Assembly (NCBI GenBank): GCA_016630905.1
Contig: WBMQ01000002.1
Location: 496,001 to 560,000, forward strand
From: Capillidium heterosporum
Taxonomy: Eukaryota; Entomophthoromycota; Entomophthoromycetes; Entomophthorales; Capillidiaceae
Length of the DNA stretch: 64,000 nt
Reading direction: 5' to 3'
Positions 23,868 through 36,038 of this stretch are shown here, piece by piece. The notes beneath the pieces were generated by a model. The model was not told the origin of the DNA. It saw only the letters and a program-made list of their open reading frames with translations, and ran no database searches. The translations under genes and the position numbers were made by a program. Position 1 is the first letter of the stretch; each line of letters starts with the position of its first letter.

Positions 23868-26283
23868 ATGAGTAAGGATGGAGCAGTTGAAGAGTTAAAC
23901 GATGCATCAACATCTACCCTTTTAGATTTGACTTCAGACTCAACTTTGCCAAAGGAAACCGAAATGAAGTCAAATACTTTACAGGAACTAAAGAGCTCAA
24001 GCTCAACTTCAAGCCAAAGCGAAAATAGGTCAAAAAGTTTCAACCCTTCAGTCGATACAAGGTACTTTTATTTTTGTAAATTTATTTACAAATGTAATTA
24101 ATAGTGCGAGCTTTGACCAAGTTTTGTTTTCTTCAGCTTCAACTGCGACATCGGTTTCCGCGTTACCAAACATTTTTGAAAAAGGTATACTTATTCTTGT
24201 TTTATACTCAAACTACTTTTTCATTTTGGCCATCCTAATAATTGATCTATTTTAAATAGAAACTCAACGGGTGTTTCCGTCAAACCAAATTGTACCAAAT
24301 ACCGTCTCCGATACCAATTTACACTTGAATATCAAGACAAGTGAAGAAGCGTTGAAACATGAAGTTCCAGGAGCATTGAGAATCCTAGAACTGGCCAAAA
24401 GCGACTCAATTGCTTCTGATTCAACCGAATCCAACGAAAAGCCAATTGATGGTGAAAACGATAAGAAAAAGAGACCGCTCTCAACTTACTCTAAGAAGGC
24501 TACTATCAAAGATTCCTCACAGAATTCGGAGCTTGAGTTCGATTACAATCAGTTTTTAGATCAAGTTCGACAACCTCAAGCTCTACCTATAGTGCGCTAC
24601 TTGGAAAATTTCGTGAGAGAGTTTGATAAGAAACCATGGTCAGTTCGAGACCAGGTAAAGATCATATCCGAGTTTACCGAATTTGTTCTGCAAAAGATGC
24701 TGGATAATCCAGTATGGAGACAGCTTTTGGTACCCGACGACGCTACAGAAGAGGAAAGAACTCTGTACCCATTCGATGCCGAATACAAACTTGCCGACTA
24801 CCTACAGGAAGGGGTGGAGCAATATCTGATGAATAGGATTCACAACAAGGCCTTCTGTCCAGCTGGCTCGGATGATTTGGAAAGGGACCACGTCTTAAGT
24901 CAAAGGATCAAGTATTTCAATTGGATCCAAGAGAAGCATCTCGATATTCCCCACTCAGATCACAACCGATACTTTCTACTCTACGCACAACAGGAGCTCA
25001 GTAAGTTGAACAATTTCAAGACGCCTCGCCATAAGATGATTTGCCTATTGAACTGTATCAAGTATATATATGGACTCCTACGTAAGTTAGATAAAGACCC
25101 TAACTGTAGCAACCCCTCTGGCGCGGATCGGTTCTTACCCCTTTTGATCTTTGTTGTGCTCAAGTCCAATCCACCTCGACTCATCTCCAATATTCAGTAC
25201 ATTTCGAGATTTAGGCATCCTTCACGCCTACAATCCGAATCTGGGTATTATTTAACTAACTTGATTGGTGCTGTGTCGTTCATCGAAACTATTGAACCAT
25301 CTTCATTGACCATTACCAAAGAAGAATTCGAAATGTAAGCTAGTGTGTTTTTAAGCAGCTAATAGTTTTGTAGGAATATCGAAAAGACTTTGAACGAACT
25401 GAAATCAGAGACTCCTGATGGGCCATCGGACCTGCCTTTTTCTAGCGATAACCTGCCAAGTACGTTGAGTAGGTCTAGTGCCAATCTTCATACTGGATCC
25501 GCAACGCAGAGCCCCGAACTATTGAAACAAACCCTCTCGGTCAGCAGTTCTCCGATATTGAGAAGCAACAGTGGCGATGCCGTCGATAAGGGTTCCCAAC
25601 TGGCCCAAAAAATCAAACGGCCACTAGACATGGTTGGTAAATTCTTCTCTGACGTAGCCTCTCCCTTGAACGCCACCTTTGGCTCCCAAGTTGAGACTAT
25701 TAACCCATCAGCCAACACGAATGCTAACTCAACTTCACCATTAAACTCAAGAGCTAATGGTGGATCTCTCAGGCAAAAAGATATCAACGAAGTCAAAAAG
25801 AAGAAGTCTTTCTTGATTAGCCTCTTTGGAGAAACTAGCAGTGAGAGTGAAGACGACACTATCACCTACCCTGACTACAATCAAACTGGTAGCCTGGTTC
25901 TCGATCCAGCGTTAAATCTCAACCCAAACCCATCAGAGATTCCTATACTTCCGCCCCGCCGTCGATCCAGCCTGCCTATCGTCCAGGAGAAGATACTCCA
26001 AGAGGATGCTCTAGATACCAACCGACTTGAACAGGCTTTGAAGGCACTAGAGTTGGCAGACAAAGCTCCCATCAACAACTCCAACTCCAGTACCCCTCAG
26101 CAACCGTCAGCTACAGCCACCTCTCCTTTACCGTTCAAGGACGGCATTGGCAAACTTCGAGATATGTTCCCAAATTACGAGAATGAAATTTTACAAGCGG
26201 TCCTAACCGCCCAGAACGGTAACTTAACTCGGAGCATCGAGGCTTTACTGGAGATGACTATGGAAAATCAGACGGAAGGATAA
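23868..26283 (+). CDS. VPS9: Vps9-type Rab5 guanine-nucleotide exchange factor with CUE domain
   Basis: This protein activates Rab5/Vps21 GTPases in Golgi-to-endosome and endocytic traffic. The first ~150 residues are Ser/Thr-rich. A helical bundle (QALPIVRYLENFVREF to HLDIPHS) precedes the VPS9 core, with KMICLLNCIKYIYGLL, GADRFLPLLIFVVLKSNP and a SGYYLTNLIGAVSFIE segment bearing the catalytic Asp and Tyr. A long disordered stretch leads to a C-terminal CUE domain (LRDMFPNYENEILQAVL) that binds ubiquitin. Exons are 23868-24061, 24105-24184, 24260-25334 and 25374-26283, giving 752 residues. This is the yeast Vps9 architecture. Confidence 0.93.
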
Positions 26284-26743
26284 AGGTAGTACTTTTACTA
26301 ATGCTTTCTTTCAATCTGGATGGAGTTGTCAGTAGTTTAGTGGACTAATTTAAGAATTGGAACTAAAATATTTTGGTTTATACTACTGAAATTTGGGTTT
26401 ATAGTATATTTATTGTGATTTGATGCGGATGTTGAAATAGTTTATTGCTATAAGCTTATATTAAGAGATATTTAAAGCTGGTGTTCTTGATCAGTTGTAA
26501 TGTTTGAAAACAAGCTGGATGTAATGTATATTATAAAACTCCATCAAATATTGTCCATTGGACGCTACAAAATGTTTATTTGCATCGATTCTTTTACATC
26601 GCTTATACTAAAGCTAAGGCTAATATGAACTTCGTTATGTGAATAAGGCCCTAAGATACTCTATGCTCTAGCTTACTATTAGCTCGCTATTTACTGAGTA
26701 AAGCTAAAATAAAAAATCTACGTCTGAGAGAAATGACTGACAT
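26284..26743. other. Spacer between convergent VPS9 and ECM2
   Basis: About 460 bases hold the 3' regions of two convergent genes. Nothing else is visible. Confidence 0.5.
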
Positions 26744-27989
26744 TTAGTTGGGGTTGCGAGTGGAACCAAGCATGGAAGGATCTAATAATAAATCAATACA
26801 TTAATATATCAAATATATGTTACCTTGGGATGGATAGATTGCATCATTGGAATATACACCCGGGGGTGGGGGTACAAAGGCACCGGTACCGGAGGTTTGC
26901 ATGGTGTTGGTACCCTTGTTGACTTCCGAGTCGGGTCCCTTGGGCTTAGGACGCCCCCAACTCACATTGATCGAGCCGCCTTTGATCTGTAAATCAGCTG
27001 AATTTTTGGCGGCGTTTTCGGCTCCGAGGCGGTCGTGGAAATTTACAAAGGCAGCCTGAGCCTTCTGAACTAAAACTATGGACTTGATCTCGCCAAACTT
27101 TTGATAGAACTCTCTGATGTCGGCATCGACGACTTCGGGTTGGATTCCAGTTAGGAATAGGGAAGTGATGCTCTTGTCTTCAGGTGGGCTCAAACTACCG
27201 ACTTTGTTCAATTTGGACATGATCCTCTTTGCAACGGGGTCATTCTTTCCGTAGTATCGGTCCTTGATGTTCTGCTTGCTGGTTTCCCCTTCAGTTGGAA
27301 GCTCATGGCGGAAAGGACAGGCGTTCCCTCGTGTACAGGTGCCTTTGACATAGAATGAACAAATATGGGCTCTATTTCGCTTGTAGAAGGGGTCATTCCT
27401 AGCCAATTTCTTCAACAGATCTTTTCCAGCAGTAGATGCACCTTCGTAATCGAAAATGGGCTTCCCTTCTTCCAGCTTTTAAAATTAGAAACAATAAACA
27501 AAAGAATAGTTACCTGCTTTTCAGCATTCTTGATAAAGTACTCTTTGTTTATATTCGATTGGGGTAGCTTATCCTGTAAGCCCAAGGCAGTATCTCTTAC
27601 TTGGGTTGGTAGGTTATACTGCAGGTCTAGCACGCAAGTCTGACAAACATTCTTAATCTTGGCACAGGTCTGACATATCTCAGTTTTCTTAAATCGCATG
27701 TTGGTTCCAGGGGACCATCGGAAAATAGTAAAAGGACGAGCACAAATCTAATCGATATCAGAATAAATTATATTATCAATAAATACCTTGCATTCTTTAC
27801 CGAATTTCTCTTTAGTCTATAAAATGTTAATATTGAAGCTACTAAAGTGCTTACCATTCGGACATAGGGGTTATCACCTAAACAAGTTTCACAGAGGATA
27901 GGGAATTCCTAAATTACATTAGTACTGCTACTACACTAGATACTTACTGAATTCTCCCAAACGATCTTATTATTCTCGACTTTAGCCAT
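26744..27989 (-). CDS. ECM2: Spliceosome factor Ecm2/Slt11 (RBM22)
   Basis: Ecm2/RBM22 binds the U6 snRNA stem-loop and shapes the catalytic centre of the spliceosome. An N-terminal block of paired cysteines (CETC, CKIC, CQTC...CQTC) forms the family zinc platform. A CCCH finger ([19 protein letters not shown]) follows, then an RRM ([10 protein letters not shown] ... QAAFVNF), and a Pro-rich tail with VPPPPGVY. Exons are 27948-27989, 27855-27908, 27787-27816, 27514-27747, 26824-27475 and 26744-26781, giving 349 residues with all junctions in frame. The gene for this splicing factor is itself split by five short introns. Confidence 0.93.
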
Positions 27990-28121
27990 CTCGAAAGAAA
28001 ACTCTAAAAACCAAAAGACCTTTCAAGCTACACTAAACTAAACCTTTAAATTGACCAAAAAGTTTCACCCAAAACCGATTCCCAATTCTTTAAACTTTAC
28101 TCAGTTCTCTATTGATTAATA

Positions 28122-29165
28122 ATGGCCAAGCATAAGACCAAGTTGAAGAAGAGCCTCGCCAACTTGAAAACGACCCATGTGCAGCAGAAGAAGCTGGAGT
28201 ACAAGGAGAAGTTGCTCGACAAAAGCAAGGCAAAGAAGAGCCAGAAACTTATGAACCGAAATGAGCTGCTTGGGGCTGACGGTTCTAGCTCCAGCTTCAA
28301 GGCCAAACTTTCAGCCATGAATGAAAAGGAGAAAGAAAAGTACAAGTCGGAGCGACTGAGACATTCCAAGGTCCCTTACAAAGCTAGTGATACCATACTG
28401 TTGATTGGAGAGGGTACTTTTTTATTTTTACATTATAACTTATGTAGTAGGAAACTTTAGCTTCGCTAGTTCGCTGTGTAGAATATTGAAGGATGGCAAG
28501 AAGGTTTGGGCGACCAGTTACGACGACGAAGAAACTTTGGTAAAAAAGTATGGGGACGAATGTAAGGAACACATTAACTTGATAGAGAGTTTGGGTGGCA
28601 AAGTATTCTACGAAGTTGATGGCACCAAGCTGGAGAAGTTCAAGAAAAGAGTGCAGACCAAACTCCAAGAAGAAAGCCAAATTTATGAAGATATCCAAGA
28701 TGCCTACCTTGAAAGAGTAAAAGGGAAATCGGAGATTTTATTTGATAGAATTATATTCAACTTTCCACATGCAGGTAGATTTAATTTTGCAACAGCTAGT
28801 AATGTTTATTAGGACAAGGTATCAAAGATCAAGCTAGAAACATTGTCTCCAACCAAGAGCTACTCCTTGGCGTCTTCAAGAGTTGTGCAAAATTCCTCAA
28901 ACCTAAGGAAGGTGAACTTCACATCACCGTAAAGACGGGACTGCCTTACGACCAGTGGAGAGTTTCCTCGCTAGCTAAAACCGACGACCTATGGTTCACC
29001 AAGGACTGCTTCCCCTTCGATCCTTCCCTGTACCCAGGGTATGAACATCGTCGTACTCTTGGGTTTAAGGAGGGTATCTCCAAAGATTCCAATGCTGAGA
29101 TTATCGAAAAATTCCCCAAGACCTATATATTTGGGCTTTCCCAACCTTCGAAAAAACGTAGTTAA
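28122..29165 (+). CDS. BMT5-like rRNA methyltransferase (DUF2431)
   Basis: This is a Rossmann-like SAM-dependent methyltransferase of the Bmt5/Fdxacb1 group. The yeast member makes m3U in 25S rRNA. A basic, Lys-rich N-terminus (MAKHKTKLKKSLANL) suggests nucleolar targeting. The SAM motif ILLIGEGNFSFASSL opens the domain. FNFPHAG and GQGIKDQARNI are the other family signatures, and the C-terminus ends PYEHRRTLGF-like as SLYPGYEHRRTLGF. Exons are 28122-28413, 28451-28774 and 28813-29165, giving 322 residues. It is divergent from ECM2, with 132 bases between the starts. Confidence 0.88.
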
Positions 29166-29731
29166 TTTATTATGAAATAAATATATAGAGATTTTTTGTA
29201 TTTCTTATTGCCAACTTCTCTTGTATTTATTAAAAATATATAATGGTAATTTGTTTTTTAGTATTGCTGTCAATATAAAATATATATAGCTATATCTCTT
29301 TATATGAACTGAGCCAGCTATTCTACTAAATGCTGTATTCACATAAGAGACAATGGTGCTTATAGCCGATAGTGTACATGTATTATACCAGAATGCTTTT
29401 GTAAAATACTTCAAGTTTATTGTTGAATTGCGTCCAATTTCGATAAGCTTTGTAAAAAAATTGATGAAGTATTGTTAATGGTATCAAGAAATAAGTGAAA
29501 TCAATACTATTACAAGTAAAACTTTATATAGCTTAAGTAATAGACAGACTTAAATTCTAAAGCATTTGATCTAAAGTAAACTCAATTTACTTTAATAAAT
29601 CAGTAGGCAAAGATATTGAAAGGTTTATACAAGCACTATAGATGACGATAGGAAGTCCATTTTAATTATATATCGCACTTGGAACTTAAATAGATAGTAA
29701 ACAAAAACAAAGCAGTTAAATTATCCCTACA
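29166..29731. other. Spacer between convergent genes
   Basis: About 570 AT-rich bases separate the BMT5-like and BSD2-like stops. Only short random frames occur. Confidence 0.5.
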
Positions 29732-31017
29732 TTAAACTAACGACCTCGAAGCAATGGAAGGTGGAGAAGTTTGACATTCGTACCGGACTTTTGAGTAATG
29801 CAAAAAAGTTACCAGCCCATAAAGAAAGTTGGCCCACCCTATAGTCATCAACACATAGCTTATTATCATAAGTGCTGGAGCAGTTCCACCGTAGGTAGGA
29901 TCCAAAACGAAGGTATCGGCGGTAGGAGCTTTTAAGTTTTGATTTCCCAACTGGATGGCGAAGATCGATCTACGAAGTCCGAATCCAATTTGCAAAAAGG
30001 TGATGCCAAGTCCGGCTATGGATCCCAGTCGGCTAGCATGATCGCTATGTACAAGGTAAGTAAGGATGAAGCCAACGAATTGTAACAGTGACGAGAAGAA
30101 CAAAGTGATTATGAAGGCTACCAACGAGCCTACCGGCAATCCATCGATGGTGGGATCCTCCATATCGTTGTGTCGGCTGAAGCGGGATCTGGGGTGCGCC
30201 CAGCTGGGTAATGTACCTAGTAGGTCAAAGCTGGGGGGTGCAGGTTCATTCAACGCTTGCCTATAGTCGGGAAGTTCAGTGTTATCGTTTTCATATTCGT
30301 GTCCAAGCTGGGAGTCGGATTCCAGTTGCGTGTGAGCACTTTCGGATTCAGTCGTAGCTGCAGGAGGTGGTGGAGATACAATAGCTGGTTTGGCATTTAA
30401 GTTGAAGAAGACACCATCATTAGCTGTTACGGGCGTTGGCTTTTTTATGGTCCAAGGTTTCAGCCTACTGAAGATGTTGAATCGGTTATGGGTTGGTGAA
30501 GCATGTTGAGGTTGCGAAATAGCAACGGGAGGTGGAGGTAGTAAGAAGTCAGTTTGGGAAAATGTAACTGGATTTGAAGTTTCGTTGGTAGGTGAAGAGG
30601 AAGTTGACGGTTGGGAATCGAGTGACGTATCCAGGTTTTCATCGTTGAGATGGGGTGAAGCTTCGTATTCATTGGTTGGGGAATTGGGTTGCAGGGGATG
30701 GCTAATCAAAGTTGGTACTGACAGGTCGCCTTCTGGATAACTGTCTTGAAAAACTGAAGTTTCAGAAATAGATTCAACAAAGCCATTAGTTGAGCTATTA
30801 AGTAAAGGTTCACGGTCGTTCAAGTTACCCATATGCAAATTGGTACTAGATGAATTGTGGCTTGAAGGTAGTTGATTTGGGTTGGGTGAAAAAGGATCGA
30901 GCTCATCAGAGTCATCGGTTAAAGAAACCTAAAGTTAGGATTAGTATAGTGGAGGATGTGGTTGGAAATAATAGTTTATTTCTCAATATATACCTTTTGA
31001 TACGTTGGATTCCACAT
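29732..31017 (-). CDS. BSD2/Ndfip-like Golgi-endosome ubiquitin-ligase adaptor
   Basis: This homologue of yeast Bsd2 and animal Ndfip proteins recruits Rsp5/Nedd4 ligases to membrane transporters, notably metal transporters, for vacuolar degradation. The first ~240 residues are disordered and Ser/Pro-rich, with a PY-like ELPDYRQAL motif. The membrane domain has the family signature DGLPVGSLVAFIITLFFSS, then LLQFVGFILTYLVHSDHASRLGS and IAGLGITFLQIGFG, and a last hydrophobic helix near the C-terminus. Exons are 30994-31017 and 29732-30928, giving 406 residues. The first exon adds MWNPTYQK upstream of the long frame, and its GTATAT...TTTAG intron keeps phase. Confidence 0.87.
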
Positions 31018-32205
31018 TTCTTTTATATCTGTAAATTTAGTCGATAAAAGTTATTTTCTATAATGGCAAAGACGGTCAATTTGGAAGGAAGTTGGGAAAA
31101 TAGTATTCCCTTCAACTTTAGAATTTCATTATACTTTCTTGGAATCAAATCAGCACCATTTTTGGTGTTGGTAAAATGAGTTTCATCATTGAAATATAAT
31201 ATTCTGGCGGTATGAAAAGATATTGGGAGCTTTGATCTAATATTCGACTACCTATTTCCAAATTAAAGGTTAGTTATATATCTTGCAATGTAAAGTAGAA
31301 GCTACTATCAACATCGTTTTTCTAACCGTTTAAGCCATTTCTATCAAAGTATAAGCACTGTAGTAATGGGAAGCCAATAAATAGCACTATATCAGGTTTT
31401 TGTAGAACAAATGTAGCTTACTCTAAGCTGCTACCTCTCTTAACGACTTTTAGATAGACTTGAAATACTGCATCAGGTTACTAAAAGCTATATGCTAGCT
31501 TGTACTATACTTCTAGTACAATGGTATGAATAGCAATATAGAACCTTGATACTTGAATTATGGCAAACTTTATCGAGCTGTACAGGATATAGATAACTGT
31601 TCACCTTTCGATAGGCATTCCATAAACGTATCACATCTTAGCCATCAGCTAAACTACCGATATATAAATTGGTTATTTAATTATTTGAACATATAATTTA
31701 GAAAATCAAAGCTTATAAAAATTTGTATAAACGCTTAAATAAATATCTCGTAGTTTACTACTGATTTTCTATGAATATATGATATTTGAGATTAAAAGCT
31801 CAAGGTGTCAAAGAGCATATACAATTTTCACTGGTTTAATCCGATAAAGTTTCAGTGCGGAAACTGAATATTGATACTTGAAAGATATATGTTGAGAAGT
31901 AACTAAATTCTTGACTTGTTAAATTTTGAAAAAGTAATGTAGATAGATATATGCTTCCATATCCGCTATCAGCTACGAAACTTGAAATCCACAAAATTTA
32001 AAGAAACGATATATAATATTAAACCATTTTAAACGGGAAGAGGGCTAATATATGTATTTATAAAAGTTCAGCATAGTAAAGTGATGGGAATGAATGAAAA
32101 CAAAGTAGGCGTAGTACCAACTTGAAAAAGTATACCGTTTTCAAAAAGGCAATTCGGTGACGGATTTAAGTGTTACAAGGTAAATTGAAGTCAAGCAAAC
32201 CTAAC
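31018..32205. other. AT-rich spacer
   Basis: This 1.2-kb region lies between the start of the BSD2-like gene and the stop of the zinc-finger gene. No open frame with coding character, repeat or RNA motif stands out. Confidence 0.5.
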
Positions 32206-34028
32206 CTACAACTTCAAGCTACCCATCTTTAACTCCAGGTACTCACTAGGACTTAGCGGTTCATTTCCTCTATGGGATGGCGATCTGGGAAAGGTGGTTG
32301 GTGGAGCATTGGTGGTGGGGGAGTAAGTTGAGACCTTTATATATAATTAGTTTGGGATTTGTTGGTAGGTAAATTAAATTATACCTGAGGTGTAGGGAAG
32401 GATGTAGATTGCGGCTCGATTTTAACAGTAGGACTGGGCATAGGAGATAGATTGGGAGATCGAGCACCCACATGGAAGCCGTTCGGTTCGTGGTTGGGTG
32501 AGTTAGTACCACTTAGGGATCTAGACGAAGCTATGGATCGCGAAGTATTGCTATCTGATTAGAAGTTAGTAACTTGATGATGAAAACTATACTGTCTGAA
32601 TGCGAAGGTGAGGCAGGCCTAGGGATCGCCTTTGGCAGCTTTAGGAAATTCATCATAGTCGGCATCAAGCTTTTTACTAGACCAGGACTGGAATCCTCTT
32701 CCTTGACGGCGGGGGAAGATGGAGTTGCGCGGCTGGGGGAGTTGGGTCCGGCGTTGGCGGTAGGGGATGGGTGGATACTACGCGAGCTAGTAGAGATTTC
32801 GTTGGCAGCTAGATATGTGAGTATGAATTTACTAAAAAGTAGTACATGGCGATATGGAACGCGATAGGTGCTGTGGAGCCATTTGAGAGTACTGATCAAA
32901 GTTGCAGTACTGATTGAACATCTGCTGCTGTTGGAACTCTGGCTTGATGTAGCCGTTGTTGACGTTGAATCCTCCTATGGTGGCATCGGCGCTGTAAGGG
33001 GAGTAGCCCATGTTGATTTGAGGTGGTGGGAACTGGTTGTTGGTAAGTAGATTGAACTCGGGCTGGGGCATCAAGGCATTAAGATCGAAGTTTCCGTTAG
33101 GGTTGGTGACCCCAAACCCGTTCCCCATCATGACGTTGTCGATGCCGTTGACACCGTTGGAAAAGGTGTTGTTCGGGGAAATGCTGTTGGTAGTTTGGTC
33201 GTAACCGCTTATCAGCGGTTGGTCCAGGTTGAAAGCTAAGCTCTGGTAAAATCCGTCGAGTAATGCTCGTTTCAATTGAGACTTTGGTACGTTTATTATT
33301 TCCAAAGGAAGCCCCATACTCAACAGTTGGGACTTGAAAGCTAGTTGGAGTTAGTTAATGGACTAAATTCAAGCTAAGTTACCATCGTCAATTTGAACTG
33401 AGGCCTTCAGATCCAAGGCATATTGGATAATTTCAATTAATAGATTGTCGGCATTCTCCATAGAGCTTATTCGACTGCTTGAAGGGATTGTATTGTTACC
33501 TAGAAATTTGTCAAGGTTAGAAGCCATTGGTAATTGTAAATGTACTTTGAGGTGAAGCGGAATTTGAAAAGTTGTTGCTTAAAGCAGGTGGGGATAGGTG
33601 ATCCATGGGAGGTGCCAAATTATTATTCATGGTATTGATGTTTAAGTTAGGATTGTTTCCTTGGTTGGCGCTATGGACCCTATCCAAATGTCTTCTTATT
33701 TCATGCTCATGCTTAAACCGAGATTCACATCGCTTCAAAAGATTCGATAAGTCTTAAAAGATGTTTAAACTATACTTACATCGCAGTTAAAAGGTCGCCA
33801 ATCTAAATGTGAGCGAAGGTGAGATACCAAATGTTTCTTTTCAACGGTAGTGTAGGGGCAGTTGCCAGCCCAGCCACAGCTTCGAATTTGTCCAGGGTCC
33901 TGTATGTTGACGTGGTCAACTTTGAGGTGCTGGAATAGGCTTTCGAAGTCGTGGTACTGATTTCGGCAGTTGGCCCACTGGCAGCCTTTTGGAGCGTTAG
34001 CTTGGTTCATGTGCTCGAAATTGCTCAT
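32206..34028 (-). CDS. C2H2 zinc-finger transcription factor, PacC/Gli-like finger layout
   Basis: This 520-residue regulator has three N-terminal C2H2-type fingers. Finger 1 is CQWANCRN ... HLKVDH, finger 2 is CGWAGNCPYTT ... HLRSH, and finger 3 is CESRFKHEHEIRRHLDRVH. The W-bearing first two fingers are as in PacC/Rim101 and Gli/Zic proteins. The rest is low-complexity, with Asn/Pro/Gln- and Ser-rich activation-type sequence and repeated SPxxSP motifs. Exons are 33780-34028, 33546-33732, 33383-33499, 32846-33340, 32593-32808, 32385-32554 and 32206-32334, which sum exactly to 521 codons. Without the introns at 33500-33545 and 32809-32845 the gene looks frameshifted. I cannot tell a PacC orthologue from another family member, and no processing motif is recognisable. 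Confidence 0.82.
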
Positions 34029-36038
34029 AGAATCTAGGAAATTGGTTGGATTTAGAGTAAAGTGCCTGTTAAGCTATTTTATCGTAGCTCTGAAAAGTTT
34101 GGCTACCTAATTCGGAAGTGATAAACTTTTACAAATGGCCGCTTTTCTTACTTTTTGTGCAAAGACAACTTAATGGGTTTTATACCGTATATGGATTAGT
34201 TAGCCCATTTTGTCGTCATTTCTGCTAGATGCACAGTCGGAGAAATATACTGTCCAAAAATAGTAGAAAAGATTGTGAAAATTTTACATATGCTATGGCA
34301 TTAAAGTATATACGACTCTTTTAGTTAATGTTGAACAGTAAATGGCTGCTTTATTTACTAATTTAGAAATATATGGTGTTAGCTGACGGGGATTTAGAGC
34401 ACATATAAAAGCGACGTCTGCACTACCAATTTCTTTAGGAACAATGGGCATCTCCAAGCTAAATATATACGAAGTACGGGTCAGGCAAACATATATAGCG
34501 TAAAGTATACACATAACCTCCTAGGTTCCTAATGAACAAGCGGCTATCTAATAAGCATGACGGGTTTTATCAACATTTATGGTGGTATGTATAGCTACAA
34601 AGACCCGTATCTCCCGTCCTCAGTAGGCCAATAGCTGTACAGATCTGACTGTAGTATTATACTCCTTGATTAGAGTGATGTTTAAAGGAACATCCATAAG
34701 ATCTACTACGCCTAGCCATAATTTCAATATAAACTTGATTAAATATCTAAAAACGAATTAAAATTTCCCAAATACGATAGCAGCCTCCTTTAGAACATAG
34801 TATTGTATGCTTAGTAGCTGTAGCTACATATGGTAAAAAGTATATGCTACTAAGGATTACGAAGCATGCTTCGCTCCAACTATAAAATTCTAAACTAAAT
34901 CGGCATATTGTTCCTATAACACCAACTTTGCCTGGTAAAATCCATCGCATATAGTTACTATCCATACCATATAGTTAGTGCAGTATTTTAAACCAGTAAC
35001 AAACTGTTATATAGTAAGCACCCTTACATTTTTCGATGATAGTTCGCCTAGTACTATAGGCTCAGTTCAAAACCTTCAATGATTAATACTTTTGCTTAGT
35101 CACTTTTGATAATAGCTAGGATGAAACAACTTTATAAAATTTACTACATTCACCAGCACCTGCCAATAAATCCATCTAATAGTGTTCAATGTTAACTACA
35201 ATCTGATACTCTACTCCGTCCAGTTTACCTTGCTTCTAATCTAGTATTTACCAAGATAAATAGAATTGAAGCTTCAAAACCTTAATCGGAGTGTCCACCG
35301 TCGTATATAAAAAGCACCTGATGAATCAAATACCATTTAATTAGCGTAAAATCATGATAATGTGTAATATATATGATACAACACCTTTGAATTCCTCTCA
35401 AATAAGCTCATAATATATATATAGTCGTTCAAGTTTGATCAATTTACTCAAAGCACCTTTTGTTTATAAATAACAGAGCTTAAATGGAACGGTTATTATA
35501 AGTAAAACCTATATCAATAGTGTACATGTAATAGTTTGATATAGAACATACTAATCCATCAAAGTTAGACTAGTATTTTAAACTTATGATGATGTATCCA
35601 AGTATAGGGATTTAAAACTATATAATGAATGCCACATAGTACTATTTTTAGTCTGCTATACCATGTTTACATTGAAATTAGAAGCCTTGCTTTCAAATAT
35701 GGACAAAATCTTGCCACTGGCCTAGACTTGAAAAACCAATGAAGCAAACGCTTTCTAAATCAACTCTGTTGTAGCTATAAATTTACTTACTTTTTAGGAT
35801 AAGAGGCCTGGATATGTAATTCCCTAAATTACCTTATTCAAAAGCATTATAAGCCTTTTATTGGATAGGCTGCAATCAAATTACGCCTATACAGATGCAA
35901 TTAACTTGGGCTTGAAATTTACCAGTTGGGTTCAATTTGAAAACTACTAGCCGCATTCAAGCAGAATGAAGCTTTAGAACCCAAATCAGACCCTATAACC
36001 TTGTAGCTCAAATCTAACTACCCTTCAGCAACTCGACC
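34029..36038. other. Long spacer; its right half is duplicated upstream of the second regulator
   Basis: Two kilobases have no convincing gene. From about 34.9 kb to the regulator start, patches match 39.0-39.8 kb in order. Examples are the CCAACTATAAAATT block, a CTTGCCAATAAAT-like block, ATCGGAGTGTCC and CTCAAATAAGCT. This shows that the promoter region was copied together with the gene. A weak resemblance to the ATPase C-terminal coding region around 34.3 kb is noted but not called. Confidence 0.6.
35287..35300. promoter_or_regulatory. CGG-N8-CCG palindrome, copy 1
   Basis: The 14-base site CGGAGTGTCCACCG lies about 740 bases upstream of the first Fungal_trans gene. The matching site upstream of the second gene differs at one base in the spacer. 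Spaced inverted CGG triplets are the classic target of Zn2Cys6 regulators. Conservation inside otherwise eroded flanks suggests function. Binding is inference. Confidence 0.4.

Noticed and set aside
32800-33560. Two apparent +1 frameshifts in the zinc-finger gene
   Set aside because: Introns 33500-33545 and 32809-32845, each with a branch-like element and TAG acceptor, give a perfect 521-codon sum.
34260-34500. A second, older ATPase relic left of the first regulator
   Set aside because: Only a weak match to the VNAAAIYNFG-coding region is visible. Neighbouring segments do not align convincingly by eye.
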